From NCBI RefSeq assembly GCF_014651015.1, contig NZ_BMWB01000002.1, positions 310,001 through 374,000 on the forward strand: a stretch of 64,000 bases of DNA, read 5' to 3'. Under the pieces are notes generated by a model, which was not told the origin of the DNA, ran no database searches, and worked only from the letters and a program-made list of their open reading frames with translations. Below are positions 45,436 through 54,556 of this stretch, piece after piece. The position numbers and the translations under genes were made by a program. The stretch's first letter is position 1. The number at the start of each line of letters is the position of its first letter. The DNA comes from Streptomyces xantholiticus (GTDB lineage: Bacteria; Actinomycetota; Actinomycetes; Streptomycetales; Streptomycetaceae).

Positions 45436-47652
45436 TCACACGGCGAGCCGGTGCGCGAGAGCCGTGCAGCGCCTGCCCGCGGAGACGGTTCGGACCGCCT
45501 GGCCTATCGCCTTGCGGGACCCGACGAGCACCACGAGCCGCTTCGCCCGGGTCACGGCGGTGTAGAGCAGGTTCCGCTGGAGCATCATCCAGGCTCCCAT
45601 GGTGACCGGGACCACCACCGCCGGGTATTCGCTGCCCTGGGAGCGGTGGATCGTCACCGCGTACGCATGCGCCAGCTCGTCCAGTTCGTCGAAGTCGTAC
45701 GCGATCTCTTCGTCCTCGTCGGTCAGGACGGTGAGCCGCTGGTCGTCCGTGCTGAGCGCGGTGACGACGCCCACCGTGCCGTTGAAGACGCCGTTGCGCC
45801 CCTTGTCATAATTGTTGCGGATCTGAGTGACCTTGTCGCCGACGCGGAAGACCCGGCCGCCGAACCGCTTCTCGGCGAGATCCGGCCGGGCCGGGGTGAT
45901 TGCCTGCTGGAGCAGCCCGTTGAGCGTCCCCGCACCGGCCGGGCCACGGTGCATCGGCGCCAGCACCTGCACATCGCGGCGCGGATCGAGGCCGAACCTG
46001 GCCGGGACACGGCGTGCCGCCACGTCGACGGTGAGCCGTCCGGCGTCCTCCGTCTCCTCCGCCACGAACAGGAAGAAGTCCGGGAGCCCCGTGGTGATGG
46101 GCTGCAGTCCGGAGTTGATCCGGTGGGCGTTGGTGACGACGCCGGACTGCTGCGCCTGCCGGAAGATCCGGGTGAGCCTCACATTCGGAACGGGGCCGCC
46201 TTCGGCGAGCAGATCCCGCAGCACCTCGCCGGCGCCCACACTCGGCAACTGGTCGACGTCCCCCACCATCAGCAGGTGCGCGCCCGGTGCCACGGCCTTG
46301 ACCAGCTTGTTCGCCAGCAGCAGGTCGAGCATCGACGCCTCGTCGACGACAACCAGGTCCGCGTCCAGCGGCCGGTCCCTGTCGTACGCCGCGTCGCCGC
46401 CGGGCTTCAGCTCCAGCAGCCGGTGCACGGTCGACGCCTCTGCGCCGGTCAGCTCGGCGAGGCGCTTGGCGGCCCGCCCGGTCGGCGCCGCAAGCACCAC
46501 CTTGGCCTTCTTCGCCCGCGCCAGCTCCACCACGGAGCGGACGGTGAACGACTTGCCGCAGCCGGGCCCGCCGGTCAGCACGGCAACCTTGCTGGTCAGG
46601 GCCAGCTTCACCGCCGCCTGTTGCTCCGGTGCCAACTTCGCGCCCGTACGCTCCACGAGCCAGGCCAGCGCCTTGTCCCAGTCCACGTCCTGGAAGCCCG
46701 CCATCCGGTCTTCCCCGGCCGCCAGCAACCGCCGCACCTGCCCGGCGAGGGACAACTCCGCGCGGTGGAAGGGGACCAGATACACGGCCGTCACTGGCTC
46801 TCCCCCGTCCGGCGCCGGCACGCGCTCCCGCACGACCCCCTCCTCGTCGGCCGCGAGCTCGGCGAGGCACTCGATGACAAGGCCGGTGTCGACCTGGAGC
46901 AGCTTCACCGCGTCCGCGATCAGCTGCTCCTCCGGCAGGAAGCAGTGTCCCTGGTCGGTCGACTGCGACAGCGCGTACTGCAGCCCGGCCTTGACCCGCT
47001 CCGGGCTGTCATGGGGTATCCCGACCGCTTGCGCGATCCGGTCGGCGGTCAGGAAACCGATGCCCCACACGTCGGCCGCCAGGCGGTACGGCTGGTTCTT
47101 CACGACCGAGATCGAGGCGTCCTCGTACTTCTTGTAGATCCGCACCGCGATGGACGTCGACACGCCCACGCCCTGGAGGAAGACCATGACCTCCTTGATG
47201 GCCTTCTGCTCCTCCCAGGCCGCGCCGATCATCTTCGTCCGCTTCGGTCCGAGTCCGGGCACCTCGATGAGCCGCTTCGGCTCCTGCTCGATGACGTCGA
47301 GGGTGTCCGTGCCGAAGTGGTCGACGATCCGCTCGGCGATCTTCGGTCCGATGCCCTTGATCAGACCTGATCCGAGATAGCGGCGTATGCCCTGGATCGT
47401 GGCCGGCAGCACGGTCGTGTAGTTCTCCACGGTGAACTGCTTGCCGTACTGCGGGTGGGAGCCCCAACGGCCCTCCATCCGCAGCGACTCGCCCACCTGC
47501 GCACCCAGCAGCGAGCCGACGACGGTGAGCAGGTCACCGCCGCGCCCGGTGTCGACACGCGCCACGGTGTAGCCGTTGTCCTCGTTGGCATACGTGATCC
47601 GCTCGAGGACGCCCTCGAGCACGGCGGGTCGGAAGACGGCCGGATTGGACAT
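45436..47652 (-). CDS. recD2: RecD2-type ATP-dependent DNA helicase (SF1B)
   Basis: 738 residues. The N-terminal half (OB-like domain, then helix-hairpin-helix repeats near 96-135 with IKGIGPKIAERI and VPGLGPKRT) is typical of RecD2. The helicase core has Walker A GGPGCGKS at 361-368, DEASM Walker B and the motif VAVTIHRSQGSEY near the C-terminus, ending in TAVTRAKRLVVLVG. No recB/recC genes adjoin it, so it is the stand-alone 5'-3' helicase. ATG start; no operon partners. Confidence 0.92.
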   Translation of the reverse strand: MSNPAVFRPAVLEGVLERITYANEDNGYTVARVDTGRGGDLLTVVGSLLGAQVGESLRMEGRWGSHPQYGKQFTVENYTTVLPATIQGIRRYLGSGLIKGIGPKIAERIVDHFGTDTLDVIEQEPKRLIEVPGLGPKRTKMIGAAWEEQKAIKEVMVFLQGVGVSTSIAVRIYKKYEDASISVVKNQPYRLAADVWGIGFLTADRIAQAVGIPHDSPERVKAGLQYALSQSTDQGHCFLPEEQLIADAVKLLQVDTGLVIECLAELAADEEGVVRERVPAPDGGEPVTAVYLVPFHRAELSLAGQVRRLLAAGEDRMAGFQDVDWDKALAWLVERTGAKLAPEQQAAVKLALTSKVAVLTGGPGCGKSFTVRSVVELARAKKAKVVLAAPTGRAAKRLAELTGAEASTVHRLLELKPGGDAAYDRDRPLDADLVVVDEASMLDLLLANKLVKAVAPGAHLLMVGDVDQLPSVGAGEVLRDLLAEGGPVPNVRLTRIFRQAQQSGVVTNAHRINSGLQPITTGLPDFFLFVAEETEDAGRLTVDVAARRVPARFGLDPRRDVQVLAPMHRGPAGAGTLNGLLQQAITPARPDLAEKRFGGRVFRVGDKVTQIRNNYDKGRNGVFNGTVGVVTALSTDDQRLTVLTDEDEEIAYDFDELDELAHAYAVTIHRSQGSEYPAVVVPVTMGAWMMLQRNLLYTAVTRAKRLVVLVGSRKAIGQAVRTVSAGRRCTALAHRLAV

Positions 47653-48125
47653 GACCCGACGTTATCGCCACGGTCCGACAACGCGGACGGCCTGTGGACA
47701 ACCAGGGTCGCTCCGGGCCCCGGCGTCACTCAGGAAGGAGAAAGGGGGCCCGATCGACGACCGGGCCCCTGCGCTCCCCCTCCCGTCAAGGCTCGGCGCC
47801 CTCCCCCCGGAGGCGCTCCCCCGGAGCCCTGACGACACATACGACTCCGGTCACCCAAAGTTGGTTGCACGATTGCGGGGAGTAGTTCTCGCCATGTTTT
47901 CCGCCCGGTTCCGGCCATGGGCTTCCGGTGCCGGTCGGCCGGTCTGGTCTTCTGCCCCGTGCGATGCATCTGCGGCGTCGGCGTCACCGCGCGTTCGGTG
48001 CGGCATCGGTGCTTCCGGTCGCGGCCCGGACCGGCGCACTGTCCTCGCCATGCAGGGGGCGTTCGCCGACGCGGCGGGAGGTGAGGCCGGCGACGAGCTT
48101 CAGTGTGCGGCCGGCACCCCGGTGG
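47653..48125. other. 473-base gap without a supported gene
   Basis: Contains a short hairpin GGGGCCCG/CGGGCCCC at 47745-47769 and an AT-richer patch around 47850-47900. An ATG at 47894 opens a frame of unremarkable composition. No product can be supported. Confidence 0.5.
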
Positions 48126-48959
48126 TCACCCCGCGCAGTCGACGAACCTCTCCACGGTCTCCGCCAGTACCTCCACCCCGTCCCTCGCCCACAGCCCGTC
48201 GTTGAACAGCTCCACCTCAATGGGCCTCGCCCAGCCCGCCGCCTCCACCCTCTCCCGCCACGCGCGCAGGTCGATCGCGCCGTCGCCGAGCTGACCTCGG
48301 CCGTTGAGTACGCCCGCAGGCAACGGGGTGGTCCAGTCTGCGAGTTGGAAGCAGTGAATCCGGCCCGCGGCTCCCGCGCGTGCCACGGCCGCCGGTGCCC
48401 GGTCGTCCCACCAGATGTGGTACGTGTCCACGACCACGCCCACCTGGTCTGCCGGGAAGCGTTCCGCCAGGTCGAGGGCCTGGTCGAGCGTCGGGACCAC
48501 GCAGCGGTCGGACGCGAACATCGGGTGCAGGGGCTCGATGGCGAGACGGACGCCGCGTTCGCCGGCGTAGGGGGCCAGCACGGACAGCGCGTCCGCGATG
48601 CGTTCGCGGGCCGCGGTCAGATCGCGGCTGCCCGGCGGGAGGCCGCCCGAGACCATGACCAGCGTGTCCGTGCCCAGGACCGCCGCCTCGTCGATCGCGG
48701 CCCGGTTGTCGTCCAGGGCGCGGGCACGCTCCGCCGGATCGGTCGCGGTGAGGAAACCGCCGCGGCACAGGGAGGTGACCGCGAGCCCCGCGTCCCGTAC
48801 GAGCTTGGCCGTGGCGTCCAGCCCGTACTCGGCGACCGGTTCGCGCCACAGGCCCACGGCAGGGACGCCGAGCCGGACGCACGCCTCGGTCAGTTCGGGC
48901 AGGCTCAGCTGCTTGACCGTCATCTGGTTGATGCTGAAGCGACTCAGGTCAGGGCTCAC
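48126..48959 (-). CDS. Sugar phosphate isomerase/epimerase (TIM barrel)
   Basis: 277 residues of the xylose isomerase-like TIM-barrel family. Metal-site strands are visible: VRLAIEPLHPMF, VGVVVDTYHIWWD, IHCFQLADWTTP and a C-terminal IEVELFNDGLW. The last gene of a three-gene operon; GTG at 48959 overlaps the upstream stop as GTGA. With a dehydrogenase and a DUF993 protein it probably forms a sugar or polyol catabolic pathway, substrate unknown. Confidence 0.85.
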   Translation of the reverse strand: MSPDLSRFSINQMTVKQLSLPELTEACVRLGVPAVGLWREPVAEYGLDATAKLVRDAGLAVTSLCRGGFLTATDPAERARALDDNRAAIDEAAVLGTDTLVMVSGGLPPGSRDLTAARERIADALSVLAPYAGERGVRLAIEPLHPMFASDRCVVPTLDQALDLAERFPADQVGVVVDTYHIWWDDRAPAAVARAGAAGRIHCFQLADWTTPLPAGVLNGRGQLGDGAIDLRAWRERVEAAGWARPIEVELFNDGLWARDGVEVLAETVERFVDCAG

Positions 48960-50134
48960 CGGGGGACTCCATAAACGTCGAGCAGGGACCGCATGCGGGA
49001 CCGGGCGAGTGCCGGATCCGGGAACAGGCCCAGGCCGTCGGCCAGTTCGTACGCCCGGGCGAGGTGGGGCAGGGAGCGCGCCGACTGGAGGCCGCCCACC
49101 ATCGAGAAGTGCGACTGGTGGCCGGCCAGCCAGGCGAGGAACACCACACCCGTCTTGTAGAAGCGGGCCGGCGGCTGGAACAGGTGGCGGGACAGCTCGA
49201 CCGTGGGGTCGAGGAGCTTGCGGAAGCCTTCCGTGTCGCCCGTGTCCAGGACGCGCACCGCCTCCGCCGCCAGCGGACCGAGCGGGTCGAAGATGCCGAG
49301 CAGGGCGTGGCTGAAGCCGCACTCGTCGCCGGCGATCAGTTCGGGGTAGTTGAAGTCGTCGCCCGTGTAACAGCGCACGCGCTGCGGCAGTCGGCGGCGC
49401 AGGGCGATCTCCCGTCCCGCGTCCAGCAGCGACACCTTGACGCCGTCCACCTTGTCCGGGTGGGCGGCGATCACCGCCAGGAACGACTCGGTGGCCGCGT
49501 CCGGATCCGTGCTGCCCCAGTAGCCTGCCAGGGCCGGGTCGAACATCGGGCCCAGCCAATGCAGGATCACCGGCTCGGACGCCTGCCGCAGCAGGTGCTC
49601 GTAGACCGTGAGGTAGTCGTCGGCCGCGGTCGCCGCCGCGGCGAGGGCGCGGGAGGCCATCAGGATCGCCTGTGCGCCGGTGGACTCGACGAGCGCGAGC
49701 TGCTGCTCGTAGGCGTCGCGGACCTCGGCGAGGGAGGCCGGTGCGGTCAGCTGGTCCGTGCCCACCCCGCAGGCGACCGTGCCGCCGACCGCCTTCGCCT
49801 CCGCCGCGGAGCGCCGGATCAGCTCGGCCGCGCTCTCCCAGTCCAGGCCCATGCCGCGCTGTGCGGTGTCCATGGCCTCCGCCACGCCGAGCCCGTGCGA
49901 CCACAGGTGGCGGCGGAAGGCGAGGGTGGCCTCCCAGTCGACGGCGCTGGGGTTCCCCCCGGCGAAGCCAGGGGGAGAGTCGGGGCTGGTGTCGGCGTAC
50001 GGGTCGGCCACCACGTGGGCGGCGGAGAAGACCGTACGGGAGGCGAGAGGGGCACCGGACGTGAAGGTCAGGGGCTCGGTGCGTGGCTCGTACGCCGCCA
50101 AGCTACCGTCCGGGCGCGGCAGTTGGATCGTCAC
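48956..50134 (-). CDS. DUF993 / dihydrodipicolinate synthase-like protein
   Basis: 392 residues, TIM-barrel composition, assigned to DUF993, a family grouped with dihydrodipicolinate synthase and aldolases. Segments ILHWLGPMFDPALAGYWGS and VKVSLLD (a possible Schiff-base Lys in DGVKVS) fit that group. It may act as an aldolase or keto-acid lyase in the sugar pathway of the operon. GTG at 50134 overlaps the dehydrogenase stop. A loop at residues 48-60 (PDSPPGFAGGNPS) looks extra. Confidence 0.82.
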   Translation of the reverse strand: MTIQLPRPDGSLAAYEPRTEPLTFTSGAPLASRTVFSAAHVVADPYADTSPDSPPGFAGGNPSAVDWEATLAFRRHLWSHGLGVAEAMDTAQRGMGLDWESAAELIRRSAAEAKAVGGTVACGVGTDQLTAPASLAEVRDAYEQQLALVESTGAQAILMASRALAAAATAADDYLTVYEHLLRQASEPVILHWLGPMFDPALAGYWGSTDPDAATESFLAVIAAHPDKVDGVKVSLLDAGREIALRRRLPQRVRCYTGDDFNYPELIAGDECGFSHALLGIFDPLGPLAAEAVRVLDTGDTEGFRKLLDPTVELSRHLFQPPARFYKTGVVFLAWLAGHQSHFSMVGGLQSARSLPHLARAYELADGLGLFPDPALARSRMRSLLDVYGVPR

Positions 50135-51282
50135 AGCGTCAGCTCCGGCACGTCGAAGCGGCGGCCTTCGGCGGAGCTGCGCAGGCCGAGCTCGGCGAGC
50201 TGCACACCGCGCGCACCCGCCAGCAGGTCCCAGTGGTACGGCTCGTCGAGGGCGACATGGCGCAGGAACAGCTCCCACTGGACCTTGAATCCGTTGTCGA
50301 ACTCGGTGTTGTCGGGAATCTCCTGCCACTGGTCGCGGAAGGACTCGGTGACCGGCAAGTCCGGGTTCCACACCGGCTTCGGGGTGGCGGAGCGGTGCTG
50401 GGCCCTGCAGTTGCGCAGGCCGGCGACGGCCGAGCCGTGCGTGCCGTCGACCTGGAACTCGACGAGTTCGTCGCGATTGACCCGTACCGTCCAGGAGGAG
50501 TTGATCTGGGCGACCGCGCCGCCCTCCAGCTGGAAGATGCCGTACGCGGCGTCGTCGGCGGTCGCCGCGTACGGCCTGCCCTGCTCGTCCCACCGCTGAG
50601 GGACGTGCGTGGCGATGTGCGCGTTGACGGAAGTGACCCGGCCGAACAGCTCGTGCAGCACGTACTCCCAGTGCGGGAACATGTCGACGGTGATCCCGCC
50701 GCCGTCCTGTGTCCGGTAGTTCCAGCTCGGCCGCTGCGCCTCCTGCCAGTCGCCCTCGAAGACCCAATAGCCGAACTCGCCGCGCACGGACAGGATCCGG
50801 CCGAAGAAACCGCCCTCGATGAGGCGCTTCAGCTTCAGCAGGCCCGGCAGGAAGATCTTGTCCTGGACGACGCCGTGCTTGATGCCCCTGCTCTCGGCGA
50901 GGCGGGCCAGCTCGAGGGCACCGGCGAGATCGGTTGCGGTCGGCTTCTCGGTGTAGACGTGCTTGCCCGCCGCGATGGCCTTCTTCAGGGACTCGAAGCG
51001 GGCGGAGGTGACCTGCGCGTCGAAGTAGATGTCGATGCTCTCGTCAGCGAGGACGGCGTCGTCATCGGTCGAGAACTCGGTCAGTCCGTGCTGCTCGGCA
51101 ATCTCACGCAGCGCGTGTTCACGCCTGCCGACGAGCACCGGCTCGGGCCAGAGCACTTCGCCGCCGCCGAGGTCGAGACCACTCTGTTCGCGGATGGCGA
51201 GGAGGGAGCGCACCAGGTGCTGGCGGTACCCCATCCGACCGGTGACGCCGTTCAAGGCGATCCGCACGGTTCTGCGTGTCAC
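50131..51282 (-). CDS. Gfo/Idh/MocA-family oxidoreductase
   Basis: 383 residues. The N-terminal NAD(P) fold begins RIALNGVTGRMG, a variant of the usual GxGxxG. The catalytic EKP motif is in KHVYTEKPTATD (about 110-121), followed by DGGGITVDMFPHWEY with the active-site Asp and His. It should oxidise a sugar or inositol-type alcohol and starts the operon. GTG at 51282 follows GGGGAGG. It diverges from the LacI gene across a 140-base gap with an operator. Confidence 0.9.
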   Translation of the reverse strand: MTRRTVRIALNGVTGRMGYRQHLVRSLLAIREQSGLDLGGGEVLWPEPVLVGRREHALREIAEQHGLTEFSTDDDAVLADESIDIYFDAQVTSARFESLKKAIAAGKHVYTEKPTATDLAGALELARLAESRGIKHGVVQDKIFLPGLLKLKRLIEGGFFGRILSVRGEFGYWVFEGDWQEAQRPSWNYRTQDGGGITVDMFPHWEYVLHELFGRVTSVNAHIATHVPQRWDEQGRPYAATADDAAYGIFQLEGGAVAQINSSWTVRVNRDELVEFQVDGTHGSAVAGLRNCRAQHRSATPKPVWNPDLPVTESFRDQWQEIPDNTEFDNGFKVQWELFLRHVALDEPYHWDLLAGARGVQLAELGLRSSAEGRRFDVPELTL

Positions 51283-51338
51283 GAAGTGCCTCCCCGTCCT
51301 TCATCCCGGTTCTTCCGCGTTCCCTCGACCTGAACGTA

Positions 51339-51350
51339 GCAAGCGCTTTC
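51339..51350. promoter_or_regulatory. LacI-family operator
   Basis: GCAAGCGCTTTC matches the general LacI/GalR operator pattern with its central CG step. It lies between the divergent dehydrogenase operon and the lacI gene. Confidence 0.75.
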
Positions 51351-51422
51351 TAGGCGATATGAAGCTAGCCTGCCGACAGCGGCCCGGACAAGGGGCCGCT
51401 CCAGCTCCCACGGAGGAAAGCG

Positions 51423-52496
51423 ATGACAGTCACCCTGGCGGATGTGGCGGCCCGCGCCCGGGTGTCCCCGGCGACCGTCTCCCGCGTACTGAACGGCAAC
51501 TATCCGGTCGCCGTGTCGACACGCGAACGGGTGCTGCGCGCGGTGGACGAACTCGACTACGTCCTCAACGGTCCCGCGAGTTCGCTCGCCGCCGCGACGT
51601 CCGACCTCGTCGGCATCCTCGTCAACGACATCGCCGACCCCTTCTTCGGGATCATGGCCGGAGCGGCGCAGACCGAGATCGGTGGGCAGGAGGGAACGGG
51701 TCGGGCAGGCGGCGAGAAGCTCGCCGTCGTCTGCAACACCGGCGGCTCACCCGAACGCGAACTCACCTACCTCACCCTGCTGCAGCGCCAGCGGGCTGCG
51801 GCCGTCGTCCTCACCGGCGGCGCACTGGAGGACCCCGGCCACACGGCTGCCATGACCGCGAAGCTCGCCAGGCTCGCGGACGCGGGGACACGGATCGTGC
51901 TGTGCGGCCGCCCCCCGCTGCCCGGCAGTGACGCGGTCGCCGCCGCGCTCGCCTTCGACAACCGCGGCGGCGGCCGGCGGCTCACCGAACACCTGATCAC
52001 GCTCGGACACCGGCGCATCGGCTACGTCGCCGGCCCCGTGGAACGCACCACGACCCGCCACCGGCTGGAGGGCCACCGGACGGCGATGGCGGCGGCAGGG
52101 CTCTGCGGGGACGCCGCGGAGCGGGAACGGCTGACGGTCCACGGCCCGTACGACCGCCGTTCCGGCTACGACGCCACCCTCGAACTCCTGCGCAGGAAAC
52201 CAGACCTGACCGCGATCGTCGCCGCGAACGACACCGTCGCACTGGGCGCGTGCGCGGCGCTGCGGGACCAGGGCCTGCGGATACCGCAGGACATCTCCGT
52301 CGCGGGCTTCGACGACCTCCCCTTCTCCGTGGACGCCGTCCCCGCGCTCACGACGGTCCGTCTCCCCCTCTTCGCGGCGGGCGCGAGGGCCGGCCGCCTG
52401 GCCATGGGCAAGGAAGCGCCACCGCCGGGCGGTATCGCGACGATCGCGGCGGAACTGATGGCCCGCGACTCGACGGCCCCGCCCCGCGAGGGGTGA
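51423..52496 (+). CDS. LacI-family transcriptional regulator
   Basis: 357 residues. The HTH and hinge helix are plain at residues 4-60 (LADVAARARVSPATVSRVLNG...). The periplasmic-binding-protein-like effector domain follows, with GRPPLPGSDAVAAALAFDN and GFDDLPFSVDAVPALTTVR. It should repress the divergent dehydrogenase operon through the operator in the gap. ATG follows GGAGGAAAG. The segment 85-97 (GGQEGTGRAGGEK) is an unusual small insertion. Confidence 0.93.
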   Translation: MTVTLADVAARARVSPATVSRVLNGNYPVAVSTRERVLRAVDELDYVLNGPASSLAAATSDLVGILVNDIADPFFGIMAGAAQTEIGGQEGTGRAGGEKLAVVCNTGGSPERELTYLTLLQRQRAAAVVLTGGALEDPGHTAAMTAKLARLADAGTRIVLCGRPPLPGSDAVAAALAFDNRGGGRRLTEHLITLGHRRIGYVAGPVERTTTRHRLEGHRTAMAAAGLCGDAAERERLTVHGPYDRRSGYDATLELLRRKPDLTAIVAANDTVALGACAALRDQGLRIPQDISVAGFDDLPFSVDAVPALTTVRLPLFAAGARAGRLAMGKEAPPPGGIATIAAELMARDSTAPPREG

Positions 52497-52907
52497 CGGA
52501 CAGGTCGTGACACGGCCGCGCCCCGATCAGGCGCGCGGCCGTGAGCGACGCGGGCGGGGCAGGCCGGCCGGCCCGGCCCGGGCAGCACCCGGACGCGGGC
52601 ATGGGCAACGGCCGCGCCTCGGGCCTGCCTGACCCGGCGTCGGCCCGCCGTCGTACCAGCGGCGGTCCTGACCCGCACGGCCCCCGCCCGGCAGCGGCTG
52701 TATGCGCCGGCCGGGAGCCCGGACCGGCAGCGAACGCAGCCGCCGACGACCGCCGCGGCCCGGCGACCGGCGGCGCGTGCCGGGCCGGGCCGGGCCGGGC
52801 CGGGAGGGTCACCCGAATGGCCCACACCGCTCGCCGTCACCGCAGCTCCACCGCAGGCTGGAGCCCCTTGCCCCACAGGGGCGGAGACGGAGAGACGGAG
52901 AACGATC
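52497..52907. other. 411-base gap without a supported gene
   Basis: Very GC-rich. It holds a (CCGGG)n run of about five units at 52780-52805 and, near its end, the ribosome binding site of the next gene. No protein on either strand is convincing. Confidence 0.5.
52780..52805. repeat. (CCGGG)n microsatellite
   Basis: About five tandem CCGGG units in a non-coding gap. Such runs may vary between strains by slippage. Confidence 0.7.
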
Positions 52908-53348
52908 ATGGCCAACGCAACCCGAAGCACCGGTCACGCCCCGCACACGGGACGCGCCACGCGGGCCTGGGCGGCCGGCGGGACCGTGCTCGCCGGTGTC
53001 CTGCTGCTCATGGAAGGCGTCCTCGGGATCCTCGCCGGTATCGCCGCCATCGCCGAGGACGACGTGTACACCCAGGTGGGCGACTACGTCTTCGAGTTCA
53101 ACCTCACCGCCTGGGGCTGGATCCATCTGATCCTCGGTGTCCTGCTGGCCGTCACCGGCTGGGGCATCCTGCAGGGCGCAGCCTGGGCCCGGGGACTCGG
53201 CGTGGGGCTGGCCGCGCTGTCCGTGGTGTTCCAGTTCATGTGGCTGCCGTACCAGCCGATCTGGGCCGTCGTGTGCATCGCGATCGGCGTGTTCGTCATC
53301 TGGGCGCTGTGCACCGATCGCGGCCGCACGTCCGCCCCGGCGCCCTGA
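52908..53348 (+). CDS. DUF7144-type small membrane protein
   Basis: 146 residues with four hydrophobic segments (about 22-46, 68-87, 90-108, 113-135). The layout TVLAGVLLLMEGVLGILAGI, FNLTAWGWIHLILGVLL and a final AVVCIAIGVFVIWAL is typical of this actinobacterial membrane family. Function unknown. ATG preceded by GGAGACGGAGAA. Confidence 0.82.
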   Translation: MANATRSTGHAPHTGRATRAWAAGGTVLAGVLLLMEGVLGILAGIAAIAEDDVYTQVGDYVFEFNLTAWGWIHLILGVLLAVTGWGILQGAAWARGLGVGLAALSVVFQFMWLPYQPIWAVVCIAIGVFVIWALCTDRGRTSAPAP

Positions 53349-53478
53349 TCCCGCGCCCGTCGGTCGACGGGATGCTCGCGGAGCGCGGCCGAGGCCAGTT
53401 GCCACGGCCGCGCGGCAGCGCGCACCGAGCGAGCCGGAAGGCCGGGTCGCGTCCCGTCCACCGTCGCGGGAGCACACC

Positions 53479-53690
53479 GTGACCCGCGAAGCACCCGCAG
53501 GACCTCACCGGTCGGGCATCTGGCCCCCGCAGACCCGCGCCCTCTTCCCTCTTGTGCTGCCCGCGCTGCTCATCGGTGTCGGGTCCGGGCTCGTGCTGCT
53601 CGGGGTCAGCCGGCTCGCCGAACGGGTCCAGCACTGGCTCTGGAACACCTTGCCCCACGGGCTCGGTGTCTCCGGCACCTCCACGCCGGC
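53479..53690 (+). pseudogene. 5' remnant of a ClC-type chloride channel gene
   Basis: GTG at 53479 has a good ribosome binding site (GGGAG, six bases upstream) and starts a ClC-like N-terminus: a cytoplasmic lead, then LFPLVLPALLIGVGSGLVLLG and RLAERVQHWLWNTLPHGLGV. After about 65 codons the similarity stops. The frame runs on to a stop at 53755-53757 through sequence that belongs, in another frame, to the MarR-GNAT gene. The remainder of the channel (about 350 residues) is absent. Confidence 0.7.
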
Positions 53691-54556
53691 ATCTGTACAC
53701 GCCCTACACGCTCACCGAGTCACGGGTCCTGTACGAGCTCGCGCACGGCACCCGTAGAGACGCCGCCGACCTCCGCGTCGAGCTCTCGCTCGACGCCGCT
53801 TACCTCAGCCGGCTACTCGCCGGGTTCGAGCGGGACGGGCTCGTCGAGCGGGCGCCGTCCGAGCGGGACCCCCGGCGGCAGCGGATCACGCTCACCGAGC
53901 GTGGCCGGGAGGCCGTCGCGCTGCTCGACGAGCGGTCGCGACAAGCGGTCGGCACGCTGGTCGACGCGGTGCCCGAGCAGGACCGGGAGCGCCTGTCCGG
54001 GGCGCTGCGCACCGTACGGGAGCTGCTGTCGGCGGCCCGCCCGGGCGCCGCACCACCGGAGCCGGTACTGCGCGGACCCGGCCCCGGTGACCTCGGATGG
54101 ATCGTCCAGCGCCACGGCGCGCTGTACGCCGCGGAGTACGGGTGGGACGCCGGCTTCGAGGGCCTGGTCGCCCGGATCGTCGCGGATTTCGCGCAGGACC
54201 ACGACCCGCACCTGGAGCGGGTGTGGATAGCGGAGCTGGACGGGCGGCCGGTGGGCTCCGTGATGTGCGTACGGGACGGGACACCGGCGACGGCCCGACT
54301 GCGGCTGCTGCTGGTCGAGCCCGAGGTGCGGGGCCACGGTCTTGGTGACCGGCTGGTGCGCACAGCCGTGGATTTCGCGCGCGAGGCCGGGTACCGGGAC
54401 ATGGTGTTGTGGACCAATGACGTACTGGCCGGGGCCCGCCGGATCTACCAGCGGGCCGGGTTCACCCTCGTCGCCGAGAAACCGCACCGTTCGTACGGGG
54501 CGGATCTGATCGGTCAGGACTGGCGGCTGGAGCTGCGGAAAGGAACGGATCGATGA
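53666..54556 (+). CDS. MarR-GNAT fusion acetyltransferase, 5'-truncated
   Basis: From GTG 53666, 296 residues: a MarR winged helix (LTESRVLYELAHG, AYLSRLLAGFERDGLVERAPSERDPRRQRITLT) followed by a GNAT domain (about 150-290) with acetyl-CoA loop VRGHGLGDRLV. The family normally begins about 30 residues earlier with a first helix (FNRFYT type), absent here because the ClC remnant abuts it. The choice of start is uncertain and no good ribosome binding site is seen. Its stop overlaps the next gene as ATGA. The GNAT half looks intact. Confidence 0.75.
   Translation: MSPAPPRRHLYTPYTLTESRVLYELAHGTRRDAADLRVELSLDAAYLSRLLAGFERDGLVERAPSERDPRRQRITLTERGREAVALLDERSRQAVGTLVDAVPEQDRERLSGALRTVRELLSAARPGAAPPEPVLRGPGPGDLGWIVQRHGALYAAEYGWDAGFEGLVARIVADFAQDHDPHLERVWIAELDGRPVGSVMCVRDGTPATARLRLLLVEPEVRGHGLGDRLVRTAVDFAREAGYRDMVLWTNDVLAGARRIYQRAGFTLVAEKPHRSYGADLIGQDWRLELRKGTDR

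Noticed and set aside
45142..47370. Forward 742-residue ORF over the RecD2 gene
   Set aside because: Mirrors the helicase gene; no helicase motifs in this frame.
48126..51282. Gfo/Idh/MocA, DUF993 and isomerase genes as part of the inositol locus
   Set aside because: They are over 12 kb away with their own LacI regulator and operator; a link to inositol is possible but not shown.
52785..52805. CCGGG repeats as a CRISPR or att array
   Set aside because: Five-base tandem units without spacers are simple sequence slippage.
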